Assembly: GCA_037833965.1 (NCBI GenBank)
Contig: AP031358.1
Span: forward strand, 814,001-878,000
Direction of reading: 5' to 3'
DNA: 64,000 nt
Origin: Marchantia polymorpha subsp. ruderalis
Lineage: Eukaryota; Streptophyta; Marchantiopsida; Marchantiales; Marchantiaceae
In this document: positions 22,190 through 31,686 of the stretch, in pieces
How positions within the stretch are numbered: the stretch's first letter is position 1
Layout: every line of letters begins with the position of its first letter
Notes under the pieces: generated by a model
The model's database searches: none
What the model was told of the DNA's origin: nothing
The model's input: the letters and a program-made list of their open reading frames with translations, nothing else
Program-made: the position numbers and the translations under genes

Positions 22190-24730
22190 TCAGGCCCTCC
22201 CCACAGGGAGAGCTGTCACTTCAAGGCCAATCGCTGCTCCCTCCGTGCAGGGGGCTTCCGATCTACCTTCAACCCTATCTACCGTGGCTAGCATGTTTTC
22301 TAGCCAGCGTTCAATCCTAGTTACTATAGACATAGCAATAGCCTTTTGCAAGATCCTAGCTATTTCCAACCATTGTCTCTGCGGGGGGTCAGCACTTGAT
22401 TCCCTCCACTGAGAGATTGCTTTGTCTATCGAGTTCCTAGTCCTGCCATGCACACTTACAGACGCAGTAACGTCTGTGAATACCTTCTGGTTTCGACTGA
22501 GCCAGAGGTGTCTACATATCTCTGCAGTCAACATCCACTGTGCAGCATAGTAGCTGTTTTTCTGATTAGCTAGGCCAAGTTCAATCAAATGAAGAAGAGA
22601 GGTGGTCTTACCAAAGATCGGCTGTTCCTTCATGTTGTGTCCCCATCTGAGGTTGGCAGTTGCTCTCCAGACCTGCTTCACAAAGGGGCAGTCGAAGAAA
22701 ATGTGAGATATTGTTTCAATCGCGGCACTCCCTCTGGGGCACCTCCCATCACCATGCCCCATCTTCGACGCTCTCTCGTTGGAATACAGGGCTTGCTGCA
22801 GCACACGCCAGACAAACAGCTTGTCCCTGTTTACATTTCTGCTGCTCCAAAGAGCTGTGAACAGTTTCACCCACTCCTCCTCCGATTTCTGAGAATTCCA
22901 TTTTCGGTTCAGCTGTATACTGAGTGAAGTGACCTGTGGTTTACCCCTGTACCAGTTGCGCGCAGCATCTGTGAAATTTCCCTTGATGGGCTTGTCTCGT
23001 ATTTTCCAGCCAGCGCTAAGCCGGAGGGGGGTGTTACATAATCCTGTCGCCAAGGTGATTTTATGCAGGAACTCATGCAATGGCGACCCTTCTGCCCTTC
23101 TCTGCTCATTGTGCCTGCCCCTCACAAAGTTACGCTTTAGCGTCTCCTTCCGTCTCCACAGTGTTTCAATTTGGGTGACTTTCAGCTCTCGAAGTCCCGC
23201 CATAATCTGCTTCGTGGCTGCTTCTCCTTCCTGGCGATTGTTTGCCACCAAGCTAACTATATCTCGCAGCGTTATGTACCTGGGGATGGCTACGCCCTCT
23301 GGATCCCAGGTAATATCCCCCTGTATAGCCTTCCAACTTGTCAGTAGTGCCTTTGCTACGTCTGTACCTGCCAGGTGCAGGGGCTGTCTCGTCAGGATTA
23401 GGTCAGGGAGACTATAGTGTTTCCGAACAACATCTCTGTGGTACTTAGCCCTTCCCTGCCTTACCAGGTCTGATAGCGCACCACCCCACGTGCCTGTTTC
23501 CTCGTCAATGACTGAGCCTACCCATTTGCCCATGAGCGAGGAATTCGTATCTGGTAAGCTCCTGATGCCTAGACCTCCTTGCGCCTTAGGTCTACAGACC
23601 AAATCCCAGCGGACAAGCGAGCGTTTCGCCGTGCCCTCCTTGTTGTAGCCCCACAGGAAGTGCCGATACAACTGTTCGACCTTCCTGCATGTGGTGGCTG
23701 ATAACCTGATAATTGATGTATAGAAGGTCGGCTGGGCCTGTAATACTACCTGTAGGAGCACTACTCTTGCCTCAAACGACAGAAGTCGAAGCTCCCACCC
23801 TCCTAGTGTTTTTGAGATTTTCTGTGTACAAAAATCGTCCTGCTGGTGCTTGCTCACCTCAAGTCCTGTTGGTGCGCCGAGATACTTGTTGATCTCCCCT
23901 CGCTGCATCAGGGCGCAGCCCGTAAGAGGGAGCCAATCAGGTGGTCGATCCATCCCCAGGAGTAATATGGATGATTTTGAAAGATTAAGCCTTGCTCCAC
24001 TGCTCCCTTCGTACTTAGCAAGCACTACTCTTAGTTCTTGGAATGACTCAAAAGAGTCATCAATGAACACTCCCATGTCATCGGCAAAAAGAGAGTAGTC
24101 GAGTATCACCGTCTCCCCCACCTGGTATCCTCTGAGTCTTCCTGCCTGAAAGCTCAGCTTCATTTCAGCCATTAGTGGCTGTGTAGCTAGAACAAACAGC
24201 AACGGCGCCAGAGGGCATCCCTGTCTCACCCCCCTTCCCACGGGGAATCTGTAAGTCTTGGCTCCATTTATGTGTACTGCCGTAGATGCCCCTAACGTGA
24301 GGCCCTTAACTAGTGCAGTAAACTGTTGCCCAAGTCCGCACTTGTTCATGGTATCCCATAAGTAATTATGTTCTACCCTGTCATATGCCTTTTCAAAGTC
24401 TAGTTTGACAAACATCCCCTTGCGTTTGATCGTTTTTGCAGCATCTTGTGCCATCCAAAGGGCAAGTACATTGTCCAGCATCTGGCGCCCTTTTATAAAC
24501 CCTGTCTGCTGTGGAAAAACTATTTTTTGGAGCAAAAGCTGAAGCCTCCCTGCTAAGATCCTTGCTATGATTTTATAGTCTGTGTTTAGCATCGTCAGTG
24601 GCCTCCAATCCTTGAGCTCCGTTTTATTAACCGACTTCGGGATCAGCCGAATCATGCCCTCCGTGACAGTCTCAGCCAGCACACCCTCTTCCCAAAACTT
24701 GTGCACCATGTTGACATAAAACTGTTTCAT
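22190..24730 (-). CDS. LINE copy 2 ORF2, reverse transcriptase half
   Basis: The 846 codons carry the RT domain: WRPLTMLN at about 42-49, motif A KLDFEKAYD (Asp111), motif B RGVRQGCPLAPLL (166-178) and motif C FADD (215-218). A C-terminal zf-RVT region is recognisable from GDGRCPRG and IETISHIFFDCPF. No RNase H domain is recognisable. The frame runs directly on from the endonuclease half, separated only by a TGA at 24737-24739 and two sense codons. It is shown separately because of that stop. The product would copy LINE RNA at a nicked target. Confidence 0.85.
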   Translation of the reverse strand: MKQFYVNMVHKFWEEGVLAETVTEGMIRLIPKSVNKTELKDWRPLTMLNTDYKIIARILAGRLQLLLQKIVFPQQTGFIKGRQMLDNVLALWMAQDAAKTIKRKGMFVKLDFEKAYDRVEHNYLWDTMNKCGLGQQFTALVKGLTLGASTAVHINGAKTYRFPVGRGVRQGCPLAPLLFVLATQPLMAEMKLSFQAGRLRGYQVGETVILDYSLFADDMGVFIDDSFESFQELRVVLAKYEGSSGARLNLSKSSILLLGMDRPPDWLPLTGCALMQRGEINKYLGAPTGLEVSKHQQDDFCTQKISKTLGGWELRLLSFEARVVLLQVVLQAQPTFYTSIIRLSATTCRKVEQLYRHFLWGYNKEGTAKRSLVRWDLVCRPKAQGGLGIRSLPDTNSSLMGKWVGSVIDEETGTWGGALSDLVRQGRAKYHRDVVRKHYSLPDLILTRQPLHLAGTDVAKALLTSWKAIQGDITWDPEGVAIPRYITLRDIVSLVANNRQEGEAATKQIMAGLRELKVTQIETLWRRKETLKRNFVRGRHNEQRRAEGSPLHEFLHKITLATGLCNTPLRLSAGWKIRDKPIKGNFTDAARNWYRGKPQVTSLSIQLNRKWNSQKSEEEWVKLFTALWSSRNVNRDKLFVWRVLQQALYSNERASKMGHGDGRCPRGSAAIETISHIFFDCPFVKQVWRATANLRWGHNMKEQPIFGKTTSLLHLIELGLANQKNSYYAAQWMLTAEICRHLWLSRNQKVFTDVTASVSVHGRTRNSIDKAISQWRESSADPPQRQWLEIARILQKAIAMSIVTRIERWLENMLATVDRVEGRSEAPCTEGAAIGLEVTALPVGRA

Positions 24731-24736
24731 GTGCGG

Positions 24737-26257
24737 TCAAGTTTTCCTCAGTGCTTCCGCTGAGATACCATCCACCCCTGGGGCTTTGTTCAGAGGAAGA
24801 CTGAACAGCACGTCCTCAATTTCTTTCTCAGTGGGGAGTGCAGACAGCATAGTGCGCTCCGAGTCTGAAACGTGATTCTCTACTCTGTGCAGGATGTCTT
24901 GGCGCGTTTGGCAGTCTTCTGCTGTAGGAGTTTGCGCCGTGTACAGGTCGGCGTAGTACTTCCCTACGGCGCACAGGATCTTCGGCTGCTCCCGAGTTTC
25001 CTCACCAGTGGGTAGGCGCAACTGCAGTATTTGCGCTCGCGCCGCGTTTTGCCTGTGTATATTGAAAAAGTACTTGGTCGGTGCGTCGCCTAAGCCCAGA
25101 TGCTTGACCCTTGACCACAGGCGAATCTCCACGTCCCGCTCATGCTCCCTTATTCTCTTTTCAGTTTCAAGCCAGTCGAGCCTCTCTAGCTGTGACTCCG
25201 TAAGGTCTCCTAGGCGATTTGTGTGCAGGTCTTCAATCTCCCGCTGCAGCTCGTGGATACGCGACAGCCTTGCCCTCTGCTCCTTCTGTTTTGCACGTAG
25301 GAAGTTCCGCACCTGCGTAGTCCCTTTGTAGTAGAGTTTCCTGGGATCATCCTTCCTGTGCGCTAGCTTCCCCCATATCTTCTTGATCTCTTCCTGGATC
25401 TGAGGCTTAGCCAATAAAGATGGGCTCCACTTGAAGGTGGTCGGTCCTGTGAGAGACAACCTGCCATCTTCACAGACCACCGTTCCTACTTCTATAGAAG
25501 CTGACACTGGGAGATGGTCTGAAAGTGTATTCTCAGCGTTATGGTGAAGGTAGCGCGCTGCTGCTAACCACCTTCCCCCATGTGAAAAATAAACCCTGTC
25601 AAGTCGTGCCCATCTAGGATCGCCCCCATAAGCAGACCATCTCGTATGGAGCGGTCCTCTTGTTTCTGCAACTATCTCTCTCAGGTCAATGAGGTTATGT
25701 TTTGCTCTGAACTCTGTGAAGGTCAGGCCCTCTGCCCCCCCAAGTACCTGGCGCTCTCCAGAGGCATCTGTGGAGCGTTCCACCATATTCCAGTCCCCAC
25801 ATAATATAATGTTCGTGTGTGGGAACATGTTCCGCAGGTGGGCCCAGTGAGCTGCTCTAGCGCCTGGTGTGTGAGGGCCATATATCGAAGCTATGTAAAT
25901 TTCGTGCCCTCCTTTCTCGATCTGCGCCCAGGTAACATATCCATCCTCCGATGTTCCCTGTTGTAGTACTCTAAAGCTCCTATGTATCAATAGTGCTGTG
26001 CCTCCTGTTCCCTCCCCTCTAACTCCTTTCAGGCCTGGTGAGCAGATTGTGTGTAATTCCCTACTCAGAAGGTGACCGATTGCAGTCATTGAGAAAACAT
26101 CTAGCTTATGCTCTTGAATCGCAATCACATCAGGTTTGTCCCGTGCATTTCCTACAAAGTCCTTGACTTTATACTTCCTGGTAGAGCCATTAAGACCACC
26201 CACGTTCCAGGAAAGGATATTCAACGTGAGTGGCATACCTTGCTGGGCGTCCGTCAT
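24737..26257 (-). CDS. LINE copy 2 ORF2, endonuclease half
   Basis: This 506-residue APE-type endonuclease and linker keeps the expected catalytic set: N18 (LSWN), E49 (IQEH), Y126 (YGPH), D155 and N157 (GDWN), D247 and H248 (SDHLP). The frame ends at a TGA at 24737-24739 where LINE copy 1 has TGG, a single G-to-A change on the coding strand. Without that stop ORF2 would be about 1355 codons. The start codon overlaps the ORF1 stop as ATGA. The product would nick target DNA to prime reverse transcription. Confidence 0.85.
   Translation of the reverse strand: MTDAQQGMPLTLNILSWNVGGLNGSTRKYKVKDFVGNARDKPDVIAIQEHKLDVFSMTAIGHLLSRELHTICSPGLKGVRGEGTGGTALLIHRSFRVLQQGTSEDGYVTWAQIEKGGHEIYIASIYGPHTPGARAAHWAHLRNMFPHTNIILCGDWNMVERSTDASGERQVLGGAEGLTFTEFRAKHNLIDLREIVAETRGPLHTRWSAYGGDPRWARLDRVYFSHGGRWLAAARYLHHNAENTLSDHLPVSASIEVGTVVCEDGRLSLTGPTTFKWSPSLLAKPQIQEEIKKIWGKLAHRKDDPRKLYYKGTTQVRNFLRAKQKEQRARLSRIHELQREIEDLHTNRLGDLTESQLERLDWLETEKRIREHERDVEIRLWSRVKHLGLGDAPTKYFFNIHRQNAARAQILQLRLPTGEETREQPKILCAVGKYYADLYTAQTPTAEDCQTRQDILHRVENHVSDSERTMLSALPTEKEIEDVLFSLPLNKAPGVDGISAEALRKT
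26254..26257 (-). promoter_or_regulatory. ATGA stop-start overlap of ORF1 and ORF2
   Basis: The minus strand reads ACAATGACGG: ORF1 ends in TGA and ORF2 begins with ATG, sharing two bases. The same overlap is preserved at 12081-12084 in the decayed copy. Stop-start coupling is known for some LINEs (for example SART1); its use here is inferred. Confidence 0.7.
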
Positions 26258-28461
26258 TGTTCACTGAAGGCCGCCCGGCCGTGCTCAGTATCTCCCTTGT
26301 ATCCTACGATGTCTGTTTTTGCCGGTGAGGTGCTACCGAGATCACTACTTCTGACCTTGTTCGGCTTTTGCCCCCCACTCGCTGCCCTTGCTGCCGCCTT
26401 AGCTGCTCGCATCTCCCTTTTGCGTATGGTTGAGGTCTTCATACTTAGCGTCTTTCCCCCCAACACCGCCAGCGGCCCCTGTCTAGTCACTTGTTTGCGA
26501 GTGAACTTTGCCCTGATACCTTCTGTCAGCGGGTGGGGTTCATCATGCTCCGCTAGCACTGTTTCCTCGTAGCCCTCCTTGTGTGTTGGTGCTTCTTCAA
26601 GCCCCTTCTGCACTTGCACGGGAATGGAGTCGACATGCTTCGCACCCCCCTTTTGCGCCAGGGTTTCCAGGAGCTGTTTCGGGACCAGCGGCGAGACTGG
26701 GGGAGTCCAGTTCTCCCGTGCCTCTTCCGGTTCGACCTGACCACCTGTGGCCCTAGGGAGGTTTTTTGCCATCTTGGCACGCCCTCCACTTTGCTCTCCA
26801 TCTGCAACAGGTTTGCGCTTGCTACCTGCATCCGCTGCCTGGACCTCTCCAACTCCCTCACCTTGTTGTCGAGGGGCAACCTTCTTCCTGCGCACCAGGG
26901 GGGCTGGGGAGGTGGCTGTGGTTTGCTCATCTACTACTTCCTTCCGTGTTTTGCTTTGCAGGGACGCCGACGTGAGTGCAACCTTGGTGAGTGGCGCCAC
27001 TGACCCTTCCTTCTTCTTTTCGTAGAACTGTTCAATTGTGCCCGTTCGGCGTACTGATTGTGCGTCCTGAAATGTGGCTCCGTTTCCTGCCTGCTGGGGC
27101 AATTGTGCATTCTCTCTCAGCTCCTCCCCTCGTTGTTTCTTTGGTGCAGTTTCTTCGCTGTAGACTTTGGCGCCCTCTGTCCTGTTAGTAGTCACATTCT
27201 GCTCCTCCTCCTTGTCGCCGAGCTTCGTTTGCCCAGGTGTGACCTTCCTCCAGTATCCGTCGCTCCTGCTCTTGGTGCGCGGCTGCTGGAAGAACTGTGA
27301 TGTGGGACGTGGGGTGTCCGCAGGTGGATTGTTTTCCCTCCACTTCCCTTTTGCGCTGGCTGGGAGCTCTTGAGTCTCTGCTGCAGGTTGAGGCACTCCC
27401 TGCCTTGGGCGATCACGTTGGGGTCTCCTGCTTGTTCCAGCTCCTTCCCGAGGCGGGAAGAGGGGATCTCCTTTGCAGTCGACCGCAATGTGCCCAAACC
27501 TGCGACACTTAAAGCAGGAATTGGCCAGGTGTGTGACATCGAAGGGTATGTGCTGTACTGTACCTTCTAGTGTTACTTCCACAAACGGTGGGGGCAGCAT
27601 CCCTCTTGGCCACTCTAGACAGAGGCGTATGATGGGCCGACTGCTTCTCTCGATGCTTGCTGGCCCGATGAGCACCTGCCCCAGAGTTTCTGCTATTTCT
27701 TTGATCCAGAAGAGCTGTAGCTGTGAGAGGTTAGTGAACCGCACCCACACCGGATACACTGCTGGGTAATACCTTAAGTCTTCCGCCTCCAGGGTCCACT
27801 TAACTATGATGAAATCTTGGCGAAGATAAGTGATACGTGTCCTTGATAGAACTCTATCCCTGTCCGTCTGCGACTGGAATCTGATGTGGTAGTTCTTGCT
27901 TCCTATGGCAGTGATCGAGAGGACCTTCAGTCCCTTGACCTTGGTAAGTGCTTCCTCTGCCCACTCCTGTACTTGTGGTGTGCTGAGTCCTCTGTCTAGG
28001 AAGCATAAAACAGCTGTGAGATTTTCAGTTTCCTCCTTCTTCTTCAGTGTGTCATCTCTTGTGATGACTAGACTGACCTGACGGAGCATGTTAAGTGTGT
28101 TCTCCAGATCAAGCTCCTTCTCCACTTCGGGGTCAACAGGTGTCTCCTCCGTGGACTCATCATCCGAGCTGCAGTCTCCCTGATCATTGTCACTTGTTTC
28201 GTCTTCAGACGAGTCCTGCATATCCTCCATGGTGGCTTGACTTCTGGTTGGACACCTTGGCCCTCCGCTGATAGCTGTAGATTGCCCATGCCTCTCCCCT
28301 GACCCTGCAGGAAGGGGGCTCCTGTGTTCGATGCTTATCACTGGTTGCTCCTCCCGAGGCCCAAGTGTAGTGTGTATCAGTTGTTCTACATCTTGCTGTG
28401 CAGGGCTAGTTTCAGCGGCCATTTGTGGGGTTCCATAAGGATCCCCCATTAGTGCACTCAT
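26254..28461 (-). CDS. LINE copy 2 ORF1, nucleic-acid-binding protein, 735 aa
   Basis: An N-terminal acidic Ser/Asp/Glu tract (about 79-116) precedes a DUF4283-like domain (about 120-310). A CCHC zinc knuckle follows with C316, C319, H324 and C329 (CFKCRRFGHIAVDC). The remainder is a long Lys/Gln/Ala-rich, low-complexity tail. Plant L1 ORF1 proteins have this order and are thought to coat the element RNA. The stop TGA shares bases with the ORF2 ATG, so ORF2 is probably translated by termination-reinitiation. At 735 aa it is long for the family, owing to the tail. No interruption is seen. Confidence 0.85.
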   Translation of the reverse strand: MSALMGDPYGTPQMAAETSPAQQDVEQLIHTTLGPREEQPVISIEHRSPLPAGSGERHGQSTAISGGPRCPTRSQATMEDMQDSSEDETSDNDQGDCSSDDESTEETPVDPEVEKELDLENTLNMLRQVSLVITRDDTLKKKEETENLTAVLCFLDRGLSTPQVQEWAEEALTKVKGLKVLSITAIGSKNYHIRFQSQTDRDRVLSRTRITYLRQDFIIVKWTLEAEDLRYYPAVYPVWVRFTNLSQLQLFWIKEIAETLGQVLIGPASIERSSRPIIRLCLEWPRGMLPPPFVEVTLEGTVQHIPFDVTHLANSCFKCRRFGHIAVDCKGDPLFPPREGAGTSRRPQRDRPRQGVPQPAAETQELPASAKGKWRENNPPADTPRPTSQFFQQPRTKSRSDGYWRKVTPGQTKLGDKEEEQNVTTNRTEGAKVYSEETAPKKQRGEELRENAQLPQQAGNGATFQDAQSVRRTGTIEQFYEKKKEGSVAPLTKVALTSASLQSKTRKEVVDEQTTATSPAPLVRRKKVAPRQQGEGVGEVQAADAGSKRKPVADGEQSGGRAKMAKNLPRATGGQVEPEEARENWTPPVSPLVPKQLLETLAQKGGAKHVDSIPVQVQKGLEEAPTHKEGYEETVLAEHDEPHPLTEGIRAKFTRKQVTRQGPLAVLGGKTLSMKTSTIRKREMRAAKAAARAASGGQKPNKVRSSDLGSTSPAKTDIVGYKGDTEHGRAAFSEQ

Positions 28462-28849
28462 AGGAGAAGTTACCTATTGTGCAGGTGCTCCCCTGAGTAT
28501 GTGATTGATTGTTGGTTGCTTGCTTGCTTGGATTTGCTGGTGTTGCACTTCTGCTCCCTTCAGTTGTGCTTTCAAAGCCTGTTCGCCCCCTTGCAAGTGT
28601 TGCCGTGCACGCCTCGCCTTGAGTGCAGATAGTCGGAGCTAGGACAGTGTGAGCGAACACACTGTCAAACTGACCAAACCCTCTCAGCCGACCTTTTCCC
28701 GTTCTAAATTTCTGGTAAACCCTAATTCGGATCTGGAGGTCGCTGGGAGCCGCACTGGGTGGGAGTCTGCGCTGCTTGCTGTGCCGTAAACGAGGTTCGT
28801 ACTCTTGCTTGTACCCGGGTTGCAGAACTCTGAACGTGAACTTTAGCGC

Positions 28850-30100
28850 ACAGACGCCTAGACCCTTGTTGTGCCTGATTAGGGTTAGCACTTGTTCAGT
28901 TCAGACGCACCCATTGTGCATCGCTTTTGGGCCTTATGCGTGACTCTTGGTGCTGCTGTGTGCTGCAGCTGTCAAAAACCCATCACCGGCTGCAGATTGA
29001 GGAATGAAGAGCCGTGCGCTCCGACGCCTGGACCTTTTTGCGCCGGATTAGGGTTGGCCCGAATCCACCTCGAGCTCTCTCATTGTTGCGCGCTCGAAGC
29101 AAAATCTTGCTCCTTCGTCGTGCAACTGCATGTCACCAGTTGCAGGTCTTCAAAATTGTTTCCTTCACGTGCAGACGCCTAGACCTTCCTGCGCTAAATT
29201 AGGGTTCGCTCTAATCAAGCTCGTGCGCTTTCACTGTTGTGTGCTTAGATGCCCTGTATGTCTCCGCTTGTGAAATCGTGAATCTGCGTGTTGTTTGTTG
29301 GTGTTGTGTCGACGCGGGCCGAACAGCGCCTGGACCTTCTTGCGCTAGGGTTCAGTTGACCCCTAAGTGCGCCTTTCATCGTCCTGCGCGATCTGTTCGT
29401 CTTGCATGAACTTCAACATGTTGACCGTGTGCTCGCTGCTGCAGCCTTGCAGGCTTGCCGTCTCTACCCTCTGTCACTGCTCGTTTCGTCGATTTAGCCC
29501 ACAAACGCCTAGACCTTTTGCGCTCATTAGGGTTAACCCTAATGAGCAGGAGGAACCCGAAATGCCTAGACCTAATGCGCCTGGGCGGTACAACACCCTG
29601 GAGGGCGAAATTCAGCTTAGAGCCTGCACCGACCGGTCGCAGCAGAGCTACACCCAGCGGTGAGTGCTTCCCTGCTAGCTCCGGCGTCAAATCCACAATT
29701 TGGATTCTGACCTAATTAGCCACAACGCCTAGACCTTCTTTGCCCTAGAACTTTCTAGGAGCGTCGCTGTCGTGGTGTGTGCGTGACCTTCGACATGTTG
29801 ACCGTGGGGTCGCTGCTGCCATCCTGCCGGCTTGCCGTCCCTGCCCTATGCCGTTGCTAGTTTCGTCGATGTAATCAAGAAACGCCTAGACCTTTTGCGC
29901 TCATTAGGTTAACCCTAATGCAGTTAGGAGTGCTGCGTTCGCCCTGTCTTCATCGACTGTCTAGCCACGCCTGCAGCTTCCGTGTTGTCTCCAATGACGG
30001 TGTAAACTTCAATGTCGTAGAATGTCGAGTGCAGACCTCGAATCGTCAAGCGCCTGAGCCTTGCAGCGCAGGAATTAGGGTAAACCCTAATTCCATCTGC
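28850..30100 (-). repeat. LINE copy 2 5' UTR telobox monomer array
   Basis: Eight diverged units are anchored at the core [A]CGCCT[A/G]GACC: 28854, 29024, 29175, 29325, 29515, 29725, 29882 and 30049 (the last GCGCCTGAGCC). Spacings are 150-210 bp. The core is followed by a TTGCGC element and a telobox; at about 29532 and 30066 the telobox is the palindrome ATTAGGGT(T)AAACCCTAAT or ATTAGGGTTAACCCTAAT. The array lies where the LINE promoter should be, so the units may be promoter monomers. Confidence 0.7.
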
Positions 30101-30802
30101 AGCAACTCAGACACTGCTCGATGTCGCTCGTGTCACCCCGGGGCCGTTCACGCGCTGCAGCTGCCGTGCATGCTTGCCAGGGACCCCTAAAGTCGAAGTG
30201 TGTCTGCAGTGTCGTCGAATGTCGAGGTCGAGGTCGTCGCCGCCTGCCCGCCGCCGCTGTTCGTAGTGCCGTTTATCGCCGTTTGTTGTTGCTGAAATTC
30301 TTATGTCGAAAATGTCAATGGAATGTCGCCTGGACCCCCCGCTGATAGTGAAATCAGTGCATGTATCGTTGTCATGAGCGTCAATTGTCTGCATAGAGCC
30401 TAATGTCGTGTGTTGATGGTGATGCCGAACTCTTTGCGCTCGAACCCCGCCGCCGCTTCTGTTCTCCTGAGTGCGTCGTGCTGCTGCTGCCAAGGTCGCT
30501 GTTTCACACCGATGTTACTCCGCACGTCTCGTTCCCGTCATGGATCCGCGAAACCCTAAAAAGAGTTTTCATCGTCGACTTAAGTTCCTGCTTCCCGCCG
30601 CGCCTAAATGTGTGCTCATCGTGCTCGTCTGCTCAAGCCCGATCGTTCTCGCTGCTTCCTAGCTTACCCAAACCTCGTGCGCTGCCCTCTAGATCGAATT
30701 CCCTGAGCTGTTTCTCTGGTTTCCCGTGGTACTCGAGGTTTCCTGCCAGGCTCTCAGTCACCGCGTTTCGCGGAGCTGTTTCTAGGGTTGACTGCCTGCA
30801 TC
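30101..30802 (-). other. LINE copy 2 extreme 5' UTR
   Basis: This part is matched by 4560-5364 in LINE copy C, including CACCGCGTTTCGCGGAGC and GTTTCTAGGGTTGA right at the end. No gene. The shared end point with copy C fixes the element's 5' terminus. Confidence 0.65.
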
Positions 30803-31200
30803 GGGAACAAGCAATCTTTTTTGTGAAAACCACTGGGAACAGTGGGAGATTCCATTTTTGGGCGACCCAAAAGGCCACCAACGAAACAAAGCCCCGGAGA
30901 GAGGCAACAGAACATGCAAAAAAGAAAGAAAGAAAAGCACCCCGAGCCCGCCTAGCCCGGCTGGGTGACACGCCACCCGGCCAGAGAGGGGGGGGGACAG
31001 GGAGCAGAGCGCAGGCACGGCCCTGCGCGGGCCAGACAGTGTGGCAGGAGTACAAGGTCCAGCGGAGAGACGCTACCTCTCCCGGGCCAATCCAGCACAC
31101 AGAGGTCCCATAGGGAAGCAGCAGATCAGCATCGAGCGGGGGCTGGGCAACGTGCTATCGACCTGGGACTATCGTGTCCATAGTCGGAGTACGCCCAAGG
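30803..31200 (-). repeat. Terminal block d: 3' end of short unit 30803-34503
   Basis: The motif GGGAACAAGCAATCT is at 30803-30817. Hairpin 1 is CCACTG-GGAA-CAGTGG at 30830-30845. Hairpin 2 is TTTTGGG-CGA-CCCAAAA at 30856-30872. Beyond about 30890 the similarity to the other blocks fades. Confidence 0.7.
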
Positions 31201-31369
31201 GGCCCTGCTAGGGTGGTGGTCAAGAGGCGAAGTTCAGGTCCGGACTATGTGTCCAAGTCGTTGTGCTCCGGTTCAGAGTTAGGGGTTGCAGAGGTATCTA
31301 AAGATTCAGTTCGCACGTCCCGTCCGCGTGAGGGGGCGGGGGATGAGTCATGGTTGGGATCATGGTTGT

Positions 31370-31445
31370 GGTCGTGCCGTGGTTGTGGTCGTGGTCGTGG
31401 TCGTGGTCGTGATCGTGATCGTGGTCGCGGTCTCGGTCGTGGTCT
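31370..31445. repeat. GTGGTC microsatellite
   Basis: About a dozen imperfect GTGGTC or GTGATC units. They create Arg-Gly-rich and Val-rich open frames that should not be taken for genes. Confidence 0.9.
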
Positions 31446-31686
31446 TCTACAGCGTCAGGGGCAAGGTTTTGATCCTGCACGAGGTCATCGTCGGCATCAG
31501 GGGGGGGAGGCGGAGCGGGATTCGGGAACCCGTCCATCCATCGCCACCGGTCGGGGGGTGGCCGCATCTGTCGCGGTAGCAACCATTCCTCACGGCCAGA
31601 ACCTCCACGTCGAATACAGCTCGTTCAGAGGGAAGCCCCCTAATGTCCGGGGTTTGTGCGGGTTTGCAGGTTCACCGGTTATTCAG

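Larger units (their letters stand above)
19250..30802 (-). mobile_element. LINE copy 2 (L1 clade), nearly intact, 11.5 kb
   Basis: Order on the minus strand: 5' UTR monomer array (30802-28462), ORF1 (28461-26254), ORF2 (26257-22190, one internal TGA), and a 2.9-kb 3' UTR with telobox units and a two-hairpin terminus. No poly(A) tail is visible. Both ends abut other units: the 5' end meets terminal block d, and the 3' end meets the short unit ending at 19249. The APE endonuclease, RT and zf-RVT order with a DUF4283-like/CCHC ORF1 is typical of plant L1s. The near-integrity of both ORFs points to recent activity. Confidence 0.8.
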
